From: Magnetococcales bacterium
GTDB lineage: Bacteria; Pseudomonadota; Magnetococcia; Magnetococcales; DC0425bin3
Assembly (NCBI GenBank): GCA_015229045.1
Contig: JADGCJ010000086.1
Span: 1-13,544, forward strand
Length of the DNA stretch: 13,544 bases
Direction of reading: 5' to 3'
This document shows positions 5,142-12,466 of this stretch, one piece after another. Both the position numbers and the translations under genes were made by a program. The notes below the pieces were generated by a model. The model saw only the letters and a list, made by a program, of their open reading frames with translations, was not told the DNA's origin and made no database searches. The first letter of the stretch is position 1. Each line of letters begins with the position of its first letter.

Positions 5142-5990
5142 ATGACCACCCGGAGCAACACCACACCTACGTCATCTTCCAGCCTCATCCCCTTCGATTT
5201 CGAGGATCACGCCGTCCGGGTGGTCCTGGACGACCAGGGGCTCCCTTGGTTCAACGCCTGCGACGTCTGTACGGCGTTGGGGTTTGGAAATCCCCGCCAG
5301 GCGCTGGCATCTCACGTCGATCAAGAGGATGTCCAGAAACTGGACACCCTTTCCTCCGGCGGCAAACAGCAGGCCAACCACGTCAACGAGTCTGGCCTTT
5401 ACGCCCTGACCTTCGGTTCCACCCTCCCGGCAGCGAAACGGTTCAAGCGGTGGGTCACGGCAGAGGTGCTGCCGTCCATCCACAAGACCGGTCGGTTCGG
5501 TCCGGCTGCGGAAGCCACCCCATCCCTGATGGCAACCGTCCAGGGGCTGACCGAAAGGGTGGAAGCCCTGGAACGGCAGACCGCCCCCAGGCGCACCAGC
5601 CAACGCCCGGTGATCGAAGGCGGCATCATCGGCCTCATGACCTGGCTGGCCAGGGAGATCGCCGCAACCCCGCCGGCCCTGCGCCCGGTCTATGCCATCC
5701 GCAACGGTCACCTGGTGATCCCGCCCAAGGCCATCATGGCCTTCCTCGCCCGCCGGGTGCAGGCCTGCCCGGTGACCTGTTCCCGCCACCTGGTGGTGGA
5801 ACTGGACCGGGCCGGGTTACTCCTGGGCCGCAACATGAGCCAACGCATTGCCGGCAGCAGGTCCAAGTGCGTCATCCTCCCTCTGGTTACGCTGGACCAG
5901 GTCGGGATTGCCTGCCCTTCCTCTTTCCCGGCTGGCTCTTCTCTCTCCGGCAAAGGCCGGCTCTCGGTTGGGCGGGGAGGTGTGGCATGA
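5142..5990 (+). CDS. Bro-N domain protein (antirepressor-like) with primase-type C-terminal domain
   Basis: The ATG at 5142 is chosen for GGAG at 5131-5134 and because the Bro-N fold starts right after it. Of 282 residues, about 17-116 form the Bro-N domain (FEDHAVRVVLDDQGLPWFNA, then GF.NPRQAL, later ESGLYALTF and KRWVTAEVLPSI). Residues 128-147 look like a short coiled coil. Residues 166-260 form a domain that is clearly similar to the C-terminus of the primase-helicase at 7104 (LVIPPK, SR.LV, S.RI, G I). Bro-N proteins of phages P1 (Ant) and P22-like phages act as antirepressors. The C4-type leader fits this. The shared domain suggests DNA binding at the same sites as the primase, possibly to control replication; this is inference. 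The stop overlaps the next start (ATGA). Confidence 0.85.
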   Translation: MTTRSNTTPTSSSSLIPFDFEDHAVRVVLDDQGLPWFNACDVCTALGFGNPRQALASHVDQEDVQKLDTLSSGGKQQANHVNESGLYALTFGSTLPAAKRFKRWVTAEVLPSIHKTGRFGPAAEATPSLMATVQGLTERVEALERQTAPRRTSQRPVIEGGIIGLMTWLAREIAATPPALRPVYAIRNGHLVIPPKAIMAFLARRVQACPVTCSRHLVVELDRAGLLLGRNMSQRIAGSRSKCVILPLVTLDQVGIACPSSFPAGSSLSGKGRLSVGRGGVA

Positions 5991-6193
5991 GCCGAGAACT
6001 GACGGTGGAACAGGAAATAGGCCTTCTTCAAGTGGACGGGGCGTTTGCGGCGGTAGCTGGGCTGCTCTTTCCGGACAGACCATCATCGGAAAATATCAGG
6101 CTGGAAAACGTTCGCCGGGAAGATCTGTGCTACCTGATACAGATTCTGAGTGAGCAACTTTCCGCAACGCTCCAGGATGCGGGGTTGAAGTGA
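5987..6193 (+). CDS. Small hypothetical protein coupled to the Bro-N gene
   Basis: The start ATG overlaps the Bro-N stop codon (ATGA, 5987-5990), and GGGGAGG (5974-5980) lies 6 bases upstream, so translation is expected and probably coupled. The product has 68 residues, is acidic to neutral, has no membrane segment and appears all-helical (ELTVEQEIGLLQVDGAFAAV; EDLCYLIQILSEQLSATLQD). I do not recognise a family. Its position suggests a partner or regulator acting with the Bro-N protein, in the way small proteins accompany phage antirepressors. A terminator-like hairpin follows at 6216. Confidence 0.65.
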   Translation: MSRELTVEQEIGLLQVDGAFAAVAGLLFPDRPSSENIRLENVRREDLCYLIQILSEQLSATLQDAGLK

Positions 6194-6215
6194 GGCGGAG
6201 GGAGGCGGTTGCATA

Positions 6216-6242
6216 GCGGGGGAAGGGTATAACTTCCCCCGC
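6216..6242 (+). terminator. Strong hairpin ending the C4/Bro-N operon
   Basis: A perfect 10-bp GC-rich stem (GCGGGGGAAG 6216-6225, CTTCCCCCGC 6233-6242) with a 7-base loop stands 22 bases after the stop of the 68-residue protein. The following ATTTC is only weakly T-rich, so it is either an imperfect intrinsic terminator or a structure protecting the transcript end. Confidence 0.5.
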
Positions 6243-6323
6243 ATTTCAAAATAACTTGACAACATGCACCATGCTCAGGGAGGATGGAGACACCGTCAGA
6301 CCTTCATTCCGGCAGGTGGCAAC

Positions 6324-7040
6324 ATGAGCAAGGAACGTACTGGTCAAAAAGCGCGTGAGTCCGTCAGCCCACAAGTCCCGAACTTGTCATTGACTCACGG
6401 ACAAGCAGTGCTTGTGCTTTGGAGATTGCATGTCGGTTTTGAAGGAAATCAGAATCCGCCGACATGGTTCAACTCTTACATCAAGTATTTGAGAAGGGAG
6501 GGGGTTCCCTTTGGAGCCAGTGAAACAGGAGTGGGAAGCGGCGGAAATGTCCTGTATAATTTTCATCAACTGATGGAGCTTGGAGTTGCATTGCTGCTGC
6601 GCTTCAACGCAGTCTCAAACAAAGATATTGCAGGGTTGTTTTCTGTGATTCGCAGTGATCTTTGGGAGGCCTTTACAGTCGCCTCGCGTGAGGGGGAGTA
6701 TTCAATAGGAAAAGGCAAAGCTGTTAATGCGAGAATATTTGAGACTCCCAGATTTACCATATACAAAGATGTGGATCACAAAAGATACCAAGGGTATGGC
6801 GATCAAACTTTCGAGGGGATTTTTCTTGATCTTGGATTGAGCTATATAAACGGTGAGCTATTTCACAAGACAGACAAAAAAGGAAAAATTATTGTGATGG
6901 GTCCCTGGGAGCTCCTTGAGTATATGTCGCGCTTCTCCCGAAGCGGTAGTTATGTCAATATTATAAACTTGAGCCATCTTGCAGGACGTATCTCTTACCA
7001 CGCTCGTTGCGTTCCTGAAATCAAACGCGGACCCAAATGA
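6324..7040 (+). CDS. AT-rich hypothetical protein with MerR-like N-terminal domain
   Basis: The ATG at 6324 follows AGGTGG (6314-6319); an in-frame ATG at 6264 lacks a ribosome binding site. The 238-residue product has an N-terminal region (about 24-115) that resembles a MerR-type winged helix: WFNSYIKYLRREGVPF, a G.GSGGN turn, then YNFHQLMELGVALLLRF and SNKDIAGLF. The C-terminal half (about 120-238) is unknown, basic and aromatic-rich, and has no membrane helix. Codon use is clearly more AT-rich (AAA, ATA, ATT) than in the GC-rich neighbours, so the gene was probably acquired separately. It sits alone between the Bro-N operon and the replication-packaging operon, a typical spot for cargo or a regulator. 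Function is not assigned. Confidence 0.7.
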   Translation: MSKERTGQKARESVSPQVPNLSLTHGQAVLVLWRLHVGFEGNQNPPTWFNSYIKYLRREGVPFGASETGVGSGGNVLYNFHQLMELGVALLLRFNAVSNKDIAGLFSVIRSDLWEAFTVASREGEYSIGKGKAVNARIFETPRFTIYKDVDHKRYQGYGDQTFEGIFLDLGLSYINGELFHKTDKKGKIIVMGPWELLEYMSRFSRSGSYVNIINLSHLAGRISYHARCVPEIKRGPK

Positions 7041-7103
7041 TTTTTTTATCCTTTTGAAGTGCTTTCGTTCCCTTCATCAACCAGGAAGGCCAAGCAATCC
7101 GCC

Positions 7104-9704
7104 ATGAACGCCGCTCAACTCTCCCGGCACATCGACCTTCCCGATCTGGCCTCCCGGCTGGGCATGCGCCGGCCCGGGGGCAGGGGCAACTACCACGTCC
7201 CATGGCGAGAGGACAACACGCCCTCCCTCTCCATCTTCGGTCGCAATGGCAACCAAAAATGGAAGGATCTGGGCACTGGGGATCATGGAGATGCGATAGA
7301 CTTGGTGCGGAAGGTCAAGGGAATTGATACCCCGGAGGCAATGCGCTACCTGCACCAGGAGTACGGCATCCCCTTCGATACCCCCAAGGCAACCTCGTCC
7401 CACACACCGGCCAACGAATCCCAACCCCAAAGGATTTGGCGGATGGCCAATAGCCACCCAGCAATCGCCAAAGCCAGCGAATACCTGACCCAGAGCCGCC
7501 GCCTTCCCGAGGGGGCGGTGAAACGTTGGCAGGGTCGGTCGTTTGGATTTTCCGACTGGGTTCCCAAGGATGGCGATGCCGCCGCCTACGGCCCGGCCAT
7601 CGTCTTCCCGGTGGTGGACTCACACGGGAACGTCGTCGCCGTCAACCAACGCTACCTGGCCGAAGACCACGAACCCCGCATGCGCACCGTCGGGGAGATG
7701 GCGGGAGGGACGTTCGTGCCCTCCCAGGAGACTCTCAAGGCCACAGCGATTTGGCTGACGGAATCTCCCATCGACGCCCTGACTCTGACCGCCTGCGGAT
7801 GTCCCGCCGTGGCCTTTTTGTCGGCTTCTGCTGCCGAGAAGTTTCCCTTTTCCTGGCTCAACGACCGGCAGCGGCTGATGGTCCTGGCAGATGCCGATAA
7901 ACCTGGGGAAAAAGCCGGTGAAATCCTCTACCACCGCGCCCTGTCGGCGGGGATCACGGCACAAGCGGTGGACTGGACCCCAACCCACAAAGATCCGAAC
8001 GACGCCCTGAAGGCCGGAGTATCGTTGGAGGGGCTCAGAGAACTGGCAGGACGGGTGAACACCAGCCCCTTCCCGTTTGAACGGCCATGGCTTCCCGCGC
8101 CGGAGTTCAAGCGCCTCCAGGCCTACGTCTCCGAGCTGGACTCCACGGAAATGTGGCGTCGCCAGGATGGCGACGACGGGGAGCGAACCCTGGAGGCCGT
8201 GGCAGGTTTCCGCGCTTACCGGGCAGACCCCATCACGGTTCACGATTCAGCGACGGCCATGGGAGGTGCGGCGGCTGGATATGCTGCACGGAAACGCATG
8301 GTGATCTACCGGCGGGCGGAAACCCCGGCTCTCCAGCGGGCCGTTATCGACGACACCGCGTTGAGCAACCCAAAGGAGTGGATGAAGTTGGGCCAAGTCC
8401 ACAATTTTCGCCACTTGGCCCATTTGCTCCAGGCCCTGGTCAGGGATCAACGCTACAAACACGAGACGGTTGGCGTCTATGGTTTGGTTCAAGTTGGCGA
8501 AAAAATCCAGTTGATAGACTCCAGCAACGGTTTCCTTTCTGAAGCCGAATCCATCTATCACCGTTTGCGCTTTCCCAGCGCCCCGCCCGAGTCAGCCCGA
8601 GTGATCCTGGAGAAGATCAACGGGCTTCTCAAGGATGGGCTTGGGGTTGTCTGGTTCTCCTGGTTCGTAGGTTCCATGTTGAAAGTCTTCCTCGGATTCT
8701 GGCCCCATCTGGCGGTGTCGGGTCATTCCGGAAGCGGCAAAACGCTCATTGCCAAGCGTGTGATGTGTGCGTTGACCGGTTGTCTGTCGAAGGAACCCAC
8801 CGAGTTGCAGACATCCTATCGACGCATGAAAGCGGTTTCCAACCACCTGTTTCCCGTTGTCTTCGATGAAATCAGTCGGGCCGCTCCCAGAGACCTGGAA
8901 GCCTTTGTCGACCTGCTCAACAGCGGCTACCGCTCGGATCTGCGGGGCCACGGACAAACAGGTTCGTTCCTCGTCGCCGGCCCGGTTTGTCTGGTAGGGC
9001 AGGACAACCCGGTGGACGATGCCGCCATCAACACCAAGATCGTCCAATTTGCCATCGACGGGGCCAAGATCGAGGGTGGTTTGTTTACCCCGGACGGCCC
9101 TTTCCCCGTGCGGGAATGGGCGGAATGGCTGCGGCAACGGTGGGACCGGTCCCGGGCCGAAACCAGATTGCATGCCATCAAGAGGGACCTGTCAGGACAT
9201 CTCAAGGCCGCCATAAACGATTCCAATACCGGGCGTTTTCTTGAAAACTACTCCGCGTTGCAGTTCGCCATGGAAGAGCTGTGCGAGTTCGCCGGGTACG
9301 GCAACGAAGAAATATTTCAAACGCTGCCAAAATTGATGAATATCCATTTGCGGGAATCGGAAAGCCTGCGGCAAGAATCTGTTTCAATCATGGATCGGAT
9401 GGCCAGGGAAGTCATGCTTATCAGGGAACAGGACCTTCCGCCTTTCAAGATTCATGGCAATATTCTGGTTATTCCTCCAAAAGTTATTCTTGATTTTCTG
9501 TCTAGTCGCAACCACCATTTTGCCATCAAGTCGTCCCGCCGGCTTGTGGATCATCTCAGGCAGGACGGTTTCTTGATAAAGAGTAATGCTTCCCACCGCA
9601 TCAAAGATCAAAAATACAAGGCAGTTGAACTTGATTTGAGGAAGCTGGAGGAGGCGGGGATCAATTGGCCGGTTCCGGATAAAACCGATGGAAGAGCGGA
9701 ATGA
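7104..9704 (+). CDS. Primase-helicase (CHC2-like/Toprim plus DUF927-type ATPase)
   Basis: The 866-residue protein is the element's replication enzyme, functionally like P4 alpha. The ATG at 7104 is chosen over an upstream GTG (7059) because AGGAAGG lies at 7083-7089 and similarity starts here. About 1-100 is a CHC2-like primase domain without the zinc cysteines. About 210-310 is Toprim (Glu220 in TESPIDAL; Asp263 and Asp265 in LADADKPG). About 420-720 is a DUF927-type superfamily 3-like helicase with Walker A GHSGSGKT (540-547), Walker B VVFDE (585-589) and a polar GQDN sensor. Residues 763-866 are a separate domain shared with the Bro-N protein, probably DNA-binding. Its stop overlaps the next start (ATGA, 9701-9704), so it heads a coupled operon with the terminase genes. 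Confidence 0.9.
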   Translation: MNAAQLSRHIDLPDLASRLGMRRPGGRGNYHVPWREDNTPSLSIFGRNGNQKWKDLGTGDHGDAIDLVRKVKGIDTPEAMRYLHQEYGIPFDTPKATSSHTPANESQPQRIWRMANSHPAIAKASEYLTQSRRLPEGAVKRWQGRSFGFSDWVPKDGDAAAYGPAIVFPVVDSHGNVVAVNQRYLAEDHEPRMRTVGEMAGGTFVPSQETLKATAIWLTESPIDALTLTACGCPAVAFLSASAAEKFPFSWLNDRQRLMVLADADKPGEKAGEILYHRALSAGITAQAVDWTPTHKDPNDALKAGVSLEGLRELAGRVNTSPFPFERPWLPAPEFKRLQAYVSELDSTEMWRRQDGDDGERTLEAVAGFRAYRADPITVHDSATAMGGAAAGYAARKRMVIYRRAETPALQRAVIDDTALSNPKEWMKLGQVHNFRHLAHLLQALVRDQRYKHETVGVYGLVQVGEKIQLIDSSNGFLSEAESIYHRLRFPSAPPESARVILEKINGLLKDGLGVVWFSWFVGSMLKVFLGFWPHLAVSGHSGSGKTLIAKRVMCALTGCLSKEPTELQTSYRRMKAVSNHLFPVVFDEISRAAPRDLEAFVDLLNSGYRSDLRGHGQTGSFLVAGPVCLVGQDNPVDDAAINTKIVQFAIDGAKIEGGLFTPDGPFPVREWAEWLRQRWDRSRAETRLHAIKRDLSGHLKAAINDSNTGRFLENYSALQFAMEELCEFAGYGNEEIFQTLPKLMNIHLRESESLRQESVSIMDRMAREVMLIREQDLPPFKIHGNILVIPPKVILDFLSSRNHHFAIKSSRRLVDHLRQDGFLIKSNASHRIKDQKYKAVELDLRKLEEAGINWPVPDKTDGRAE

Positions 9705-10498
9705 CCGTCATGCAAATCCTTTCCCGTCCCGATCCCAACGCCCCAACCAGGGTTCCCCGACCGCCGGCACCAGGAGCTGCCCCCGATCATCCAGCGTCTT
9801 CCTGGGAAGAGATGACAGCGCATCGGGAACATTTCGAGGAGCGGTTCGCCATCCTCAAGGAGAATCACATTCCGGCCAACCTGGCCGAGTGGTTGGCCGC
9901 CCTGCTGGTCATGCCCAGGCCAGACCACATCCCGACGAAGGAATGGGGGATGTTTGTGGACGACTGCGCCTTTTTCGTGGACCGAGCGAACCGCATCCAG
10001 GGAGGGGAGAAGCCGGCAATGGCCCGCCCTTGCTCTGTATGCACGCACAAGGCCAGGAACGCCATCGACAAGGGTCTGGTGGCCGGGGAACCCTTCCGCG
10101 CCTTGGAGCGCCAATTTGGCGTCAGCAGGGACGCCCTGCGAAGGCACAAGGCCGACCACATCCCCGCCGTAGTCGCCCAAGCCCAACAAGCCGCCGTGGT
10201 CGCCCAGGGAGACACCCTGCTCGATCAACTAGGGCAGTTGCAAGAGAGCGCCCGCCGCCTGGGAGAGAAGGCCGAGAAGGAGAAGAAATTCGGCGTGGCC
10301 CTGATGGCCGTGCGTGAGCTGGTGCGCATTGTCGAACTGATGGCCAAGCTCAAGGGGGAGCTCCAGGAAGGCCGGACAGTCAATGTCCTGGTGATGCCGG
10401 AGTGGGTGACGATTCGCACGACGATCATCAAGGCCCTGGAGCCCTATCCGGAAGCCCGTGGCGTGGTGGTGGAGGCCTTGACCCATGCTGGCGGATGA
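9701..10498 (+). CDS. Terminase small-subunit-like DNA-binding protein
   Basis: The start overlaps the primase stop (ATGA). The 265-residue product has a proline-rich N-terminus (about 1-35), a helical region (36-105), a motif CSVCTHKARNAIDKGLVAGE followed by a helix-turn-helix (FRALERQFGVSRDALRRHKA, about 110-152), and a long helix with Ala, Gln, Glu and Lys (155-220) that could be an oligomerisation coil. The place directly before the terminase ATPase, with a 14-base overlap, and the HTH-plus-coil layout fit a small terminase subunit that recognises the packaging site. In a satellite it would direct packaging to the element's own DNA. The role rests mainly on context and HTH; no direct family match is certain. 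Confidence 0.65.
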   Translation: MTVMQILSRPDPNAPTRVPRPPAPGAAPDHPASSWEEMTAHREHFEERFAILKENHIPANLAEWLAALLVMPRPDHIPTKEWGMFVDDCAFFVDRANRIQGGEKPAMARPCSVCTHKARNAIDKGLVAGEPFRALERQFGVSRDALRRHKADHIPAVVAQAQQAAVVAQGDTLLDQLGQLQESARRLGEKAEKEKKFGVALMAVRELVRIVELMAKLKGELQEGRTVNVLVMPEWVTIRTTIIKALEPYPEARGVVVEALTHAGG

Positions 10499-11231
10499 TT
10501 TGCGCTTCGCCCTTGACCCGGTCGCCTTTGCCCGGGAGCGGCTCGCCATCACCCCCGATCCCTGGCAGGAGCGGGCGTTGCGGCTCAGGAACAAACGGCT
10601 GCTGCTCAACTGCTCCCGCCAGGCCGGGAAGTCCACCCTGGCGGCCATTGCCGTGTTGCACCAGGCGATCTTCTTTGCCGGCTCGCTGTCGATCCTGATT
10701 TCTCCCTCGCAACGGCAGTCCAGCGAGCTGTTCCGCAAGGTGACTCAGTTCCTGGGCCGCTTGCAGCAGAAACCGGAGATGACGGAGGAGAACAAGCTGT
10801 CGCTGATCCTGAAGGGTGGCAGCCGGGTGGTCAGCCTGCCAGCCAGCGAGGCGACCATCCGGGGGTTCAGCGGGGCCAATCTGATCGTCGAGGACGAAGC
10901 CTCCCGCGTCCCCGACGACCTGTACCGGTCAATCCGACCGATGCTGGCCACGTCGGACGGTCGGTTGATCCTGATGTCCACCCCCTTCGGCAGGCGGGGC
11001 CACTTTTTCGAGGAGTGGCAGCGACCGGAGCGGTGGGAGCGCATTTCGATCAAAGGTTCCGAGTGCCCACGTATCCGCCCGGAGTTTCTGGAAGAGGAAC
11101 GCGCCAGCTTGGGAGACTGGTGGTTCTCCCAGGAGTACGGTTGCGAGTTTGTCGAAAACACAGACCAGGTTTTCAGTTACGACGCCGTCATGGCGGCCAT
11201 GTCCAGTGAAATCAAACCTCTATTTGCTTGA
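10485..11231 (+). CDS. Terminase large subunit, ATPase domain
   Basis: The ATG at 10485 lies inside the end of the small-subunit gene with GGAGG upstream (about 10470), so translation is coupled. The 248 residues contain the packaging ATPase: an adenine-binding segment PDPWQERAL (24-32), Walker A SRQAGKST (44-51), Walker B LIVEDE (133-138) and the coupling motif LMSTPFGRRG (163-172). The end, EYGCEFVENTDQVFSYDAV, is the normal link to the nuclease domain in one-piece large terminases, but here a TGA stops it at 11229-11231 and the nuclease follows as its own gene in another frame. The motor would pump DNA into a procapsid supplied by a helper phage. Confidence 0.9.
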   Translation: MLADDLRFALDPVAFARERLAITPDPWQERALRLRNKRLLLNCSRQAGKSTLAAIAVLHQAIFFAGSLSILISPSQRQSSELFRKVTQFLGRLQQKPEMTEENKLSLILKGGSRVVSLPASEATIRGFSGANLIVEDEASRVPDDLYRSIRPMLATSDGRLILMSTPFGRRGHFFEEWQRPERWERISIKGSECPRIRPEFLEEERASLGDWWFSQEYGCEFVENTDQVFSYDAVMAAMSSEIKPLFA

Positions 11232-11238
11232 GGATCAG

Positions 11239-11919
11239 ATGAACAGTTTTTTGGTTGGTCTGGATCTTGGGCAATCGTCAGATTACACCGCCTTGACGAT
11301 CATCGAGCGATTGCACGGGAGCAAGCCGCAAGCCTATGACTTGCGCCACATCGAACGTTTCCCCCTGGGGACATCCTACCCGGATCAGGTGGCCAGGGTG
11401 AAAGAGCTGGTGAGCCGTGCCCCACTGAAGCACAACGCCACCCTGGTCGTCGATCAAACCGGGGTGGGTCGGCCTGTCGTGGACATGCTGCGGCAGGCTG
11501 GTCTTCCGGTTACCGTTGTCGCCATTATCATCCACGGCGGCGACACGGTAGGGGAGGAGAAGAATCAGTTCCGGGTTCCGAAACGTGACCTGGTGGGTTC
11601 CCTGCAAGTGCTGCTGCAAAGCAAGAGGTTGCGGGTGGCGGAAGGGTTGAAGGAGGCGGCGATTCTGGTCAAAGAGCTGCTGAACTTCAAAGTCAACATC
11701 AGCGTCGCCGGCCATGACAGTTACGAGGCCTGGCGGGAGGGCGTCCATGATGACATGGTCCTTTCAACTGCCATGGCTTGCTGGTACGGGGAGAGAAAGC
11801 CGGCATTCAGTGCAACTGATTTCAAATTGATTAGAATAAAAGACAAGTGGAGTTTCAGCGAAAATGATGATGACGACGATGACGACGATTATGATTACAG
11901 ACCAAGACGGCGCTGGTAA
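11239..11919 (+). CDS. Terminase large subunit, RNase H-fold nuclease domain
   Basis: The ATG at 11239 is preceded by GAGG with 5-base spacing and lies 7 bases after the ATPase stop. The 226-residue product has the RNase H-like layout of a large terminase C-terminus: GLDLGQSSDYTAL (Asp9, Asp15), LVVDQTGVG (Asp72) and HDDMVLSTAMA (Asp171, Asp172), which supply the metal-binding acids that cut concatemers. A run of eight Asp precedes the last residues (DYDYRPRRRW), an unusual acidic-then-basic tail. Together with the preceding gene it makes a full large subunit in two pieces. Intact motifs and a good ribosome binding site argue that the split works and is not decay. Confidence 0.85.
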   Translation: MNSFLVGLDLGQSSDYTALTIIERLHGSKPQAYDLRHIERFPLGTSYPDQVARVKELVSRAPLKHNATLVVDQTGVGRPVVDMLRQAGLPVTVVAIIIHGGDTVGEEKNQFRVPKRDLVGSLQVLLQSKRLRVAEGLKEAAILVKELLNFKVNISVAGHDSYEAWREGVHDDMVLSTAMACWYGERKPAFSATDFKLIRIKDKWSFSENDDDDDDDDYDYRPRRRW

Positions 11920-12034
11920 AAGAACAGCCACTGAAACTGATCATCGAGCGGAGTGACGGGAAACAACGGAGAGATAGGCCTTAATCGAGTCGACAGCGGT
12001 AATCGTGAAAATAAATGATCCTGGAGAACTGACG

Positions 12035-12466
12035 ATGGATGATCTAGCGCTACTGACATTGGATGATGTGGCGAGGTGGTTTCGAATATCCAAGCAAGGG
12101 GTTCTGGATTTAATTTCTACGAGAGGCCTGCCTGCCGTGCGCTTTGGTGCGCCCGGGTCAAAAAGGAAAACCACCCGTTTTGAACGAGAAAAAGTGGCCT
12201 CCTGGTTGCGGCACAATACCGTAAATCAATCAGTTCTTGACGAACCACAGCCTTCCGTCCAAGAGAAAATACCATGCCAGTCTACAAGCGCACCAATTCC
12301 CCATTCTGGTACGTGGCGTTCACCGACGCGAGCGGCCTGCGAATTAAGCGCTCTTCTGGAACAAAAGACAGGCGGGAGGCGGAAGCCCTGGAAGGAAAAT
12401 GGAAACACGAAGCCCACCAGCAACGACTGTGGGGCACTCAACCCCGAAGGTCTTTCGAGGAACTAA
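12035..12466 (+). CDS. AlpA/excisionase-like helix-turn-helix protein
   Basis: The ATG at 12035 has GGAG 8 bases upstream (12023-12026); an in-frame GTG at 12005 lacks a site. The first 60 residues are an AlpA/MerR-type winged helix-turn-helix (LLTLDDVARWFRISKQGVLD, then LPAVRFG and FEREKVASWLRHN), the class that includes excisionases and AlpA, which direct the integrase towards excision. The tail from about residue 80 is translated from DNA that is also the start of the integrase gene; it is polar and low in complexity and may have no function. The 193-base overlap is unusually long. It lies directly before the integrase, as expected for a xis gene. Confidence 0.75.
   Translation: MDDLALLTLDDVARWFRISKQGVLDLISTRGLPAVRFGAPGSKRKTTRFEREKVASWLRHNTVNQSVLDEPQPSVQEKIPCQSTSAPIPHSGTWRSPTRAACELSALLEQKTGGRRKPWKENGNTKPTSNDCGALNPEGLSRN

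Noticed and set aside
5102..5986. Alternative long plus-strand frame overlapping the Bro-N gene
   Set aside because: Its composition is rich in Pro, Gly and Arg, as expected from an out-of-frame GC-rich gene; only its last part from 5987 has a proper start and ribosome binding site.
9608..10228. Long minus-strand open frame opposite the small terminase-like gene
   Set aside because: It is the mirror of a GC-rich coding gene, has no ribosome binding site and no recognisable motif.
11200..11245. Sequencing frameshift as the cause of the terminase split
   Set aside because: The nuclease gene has its own ATG and ribosome binding site right after the stop, so separate genes are the simpler reading; it is kept as a refutation test only.
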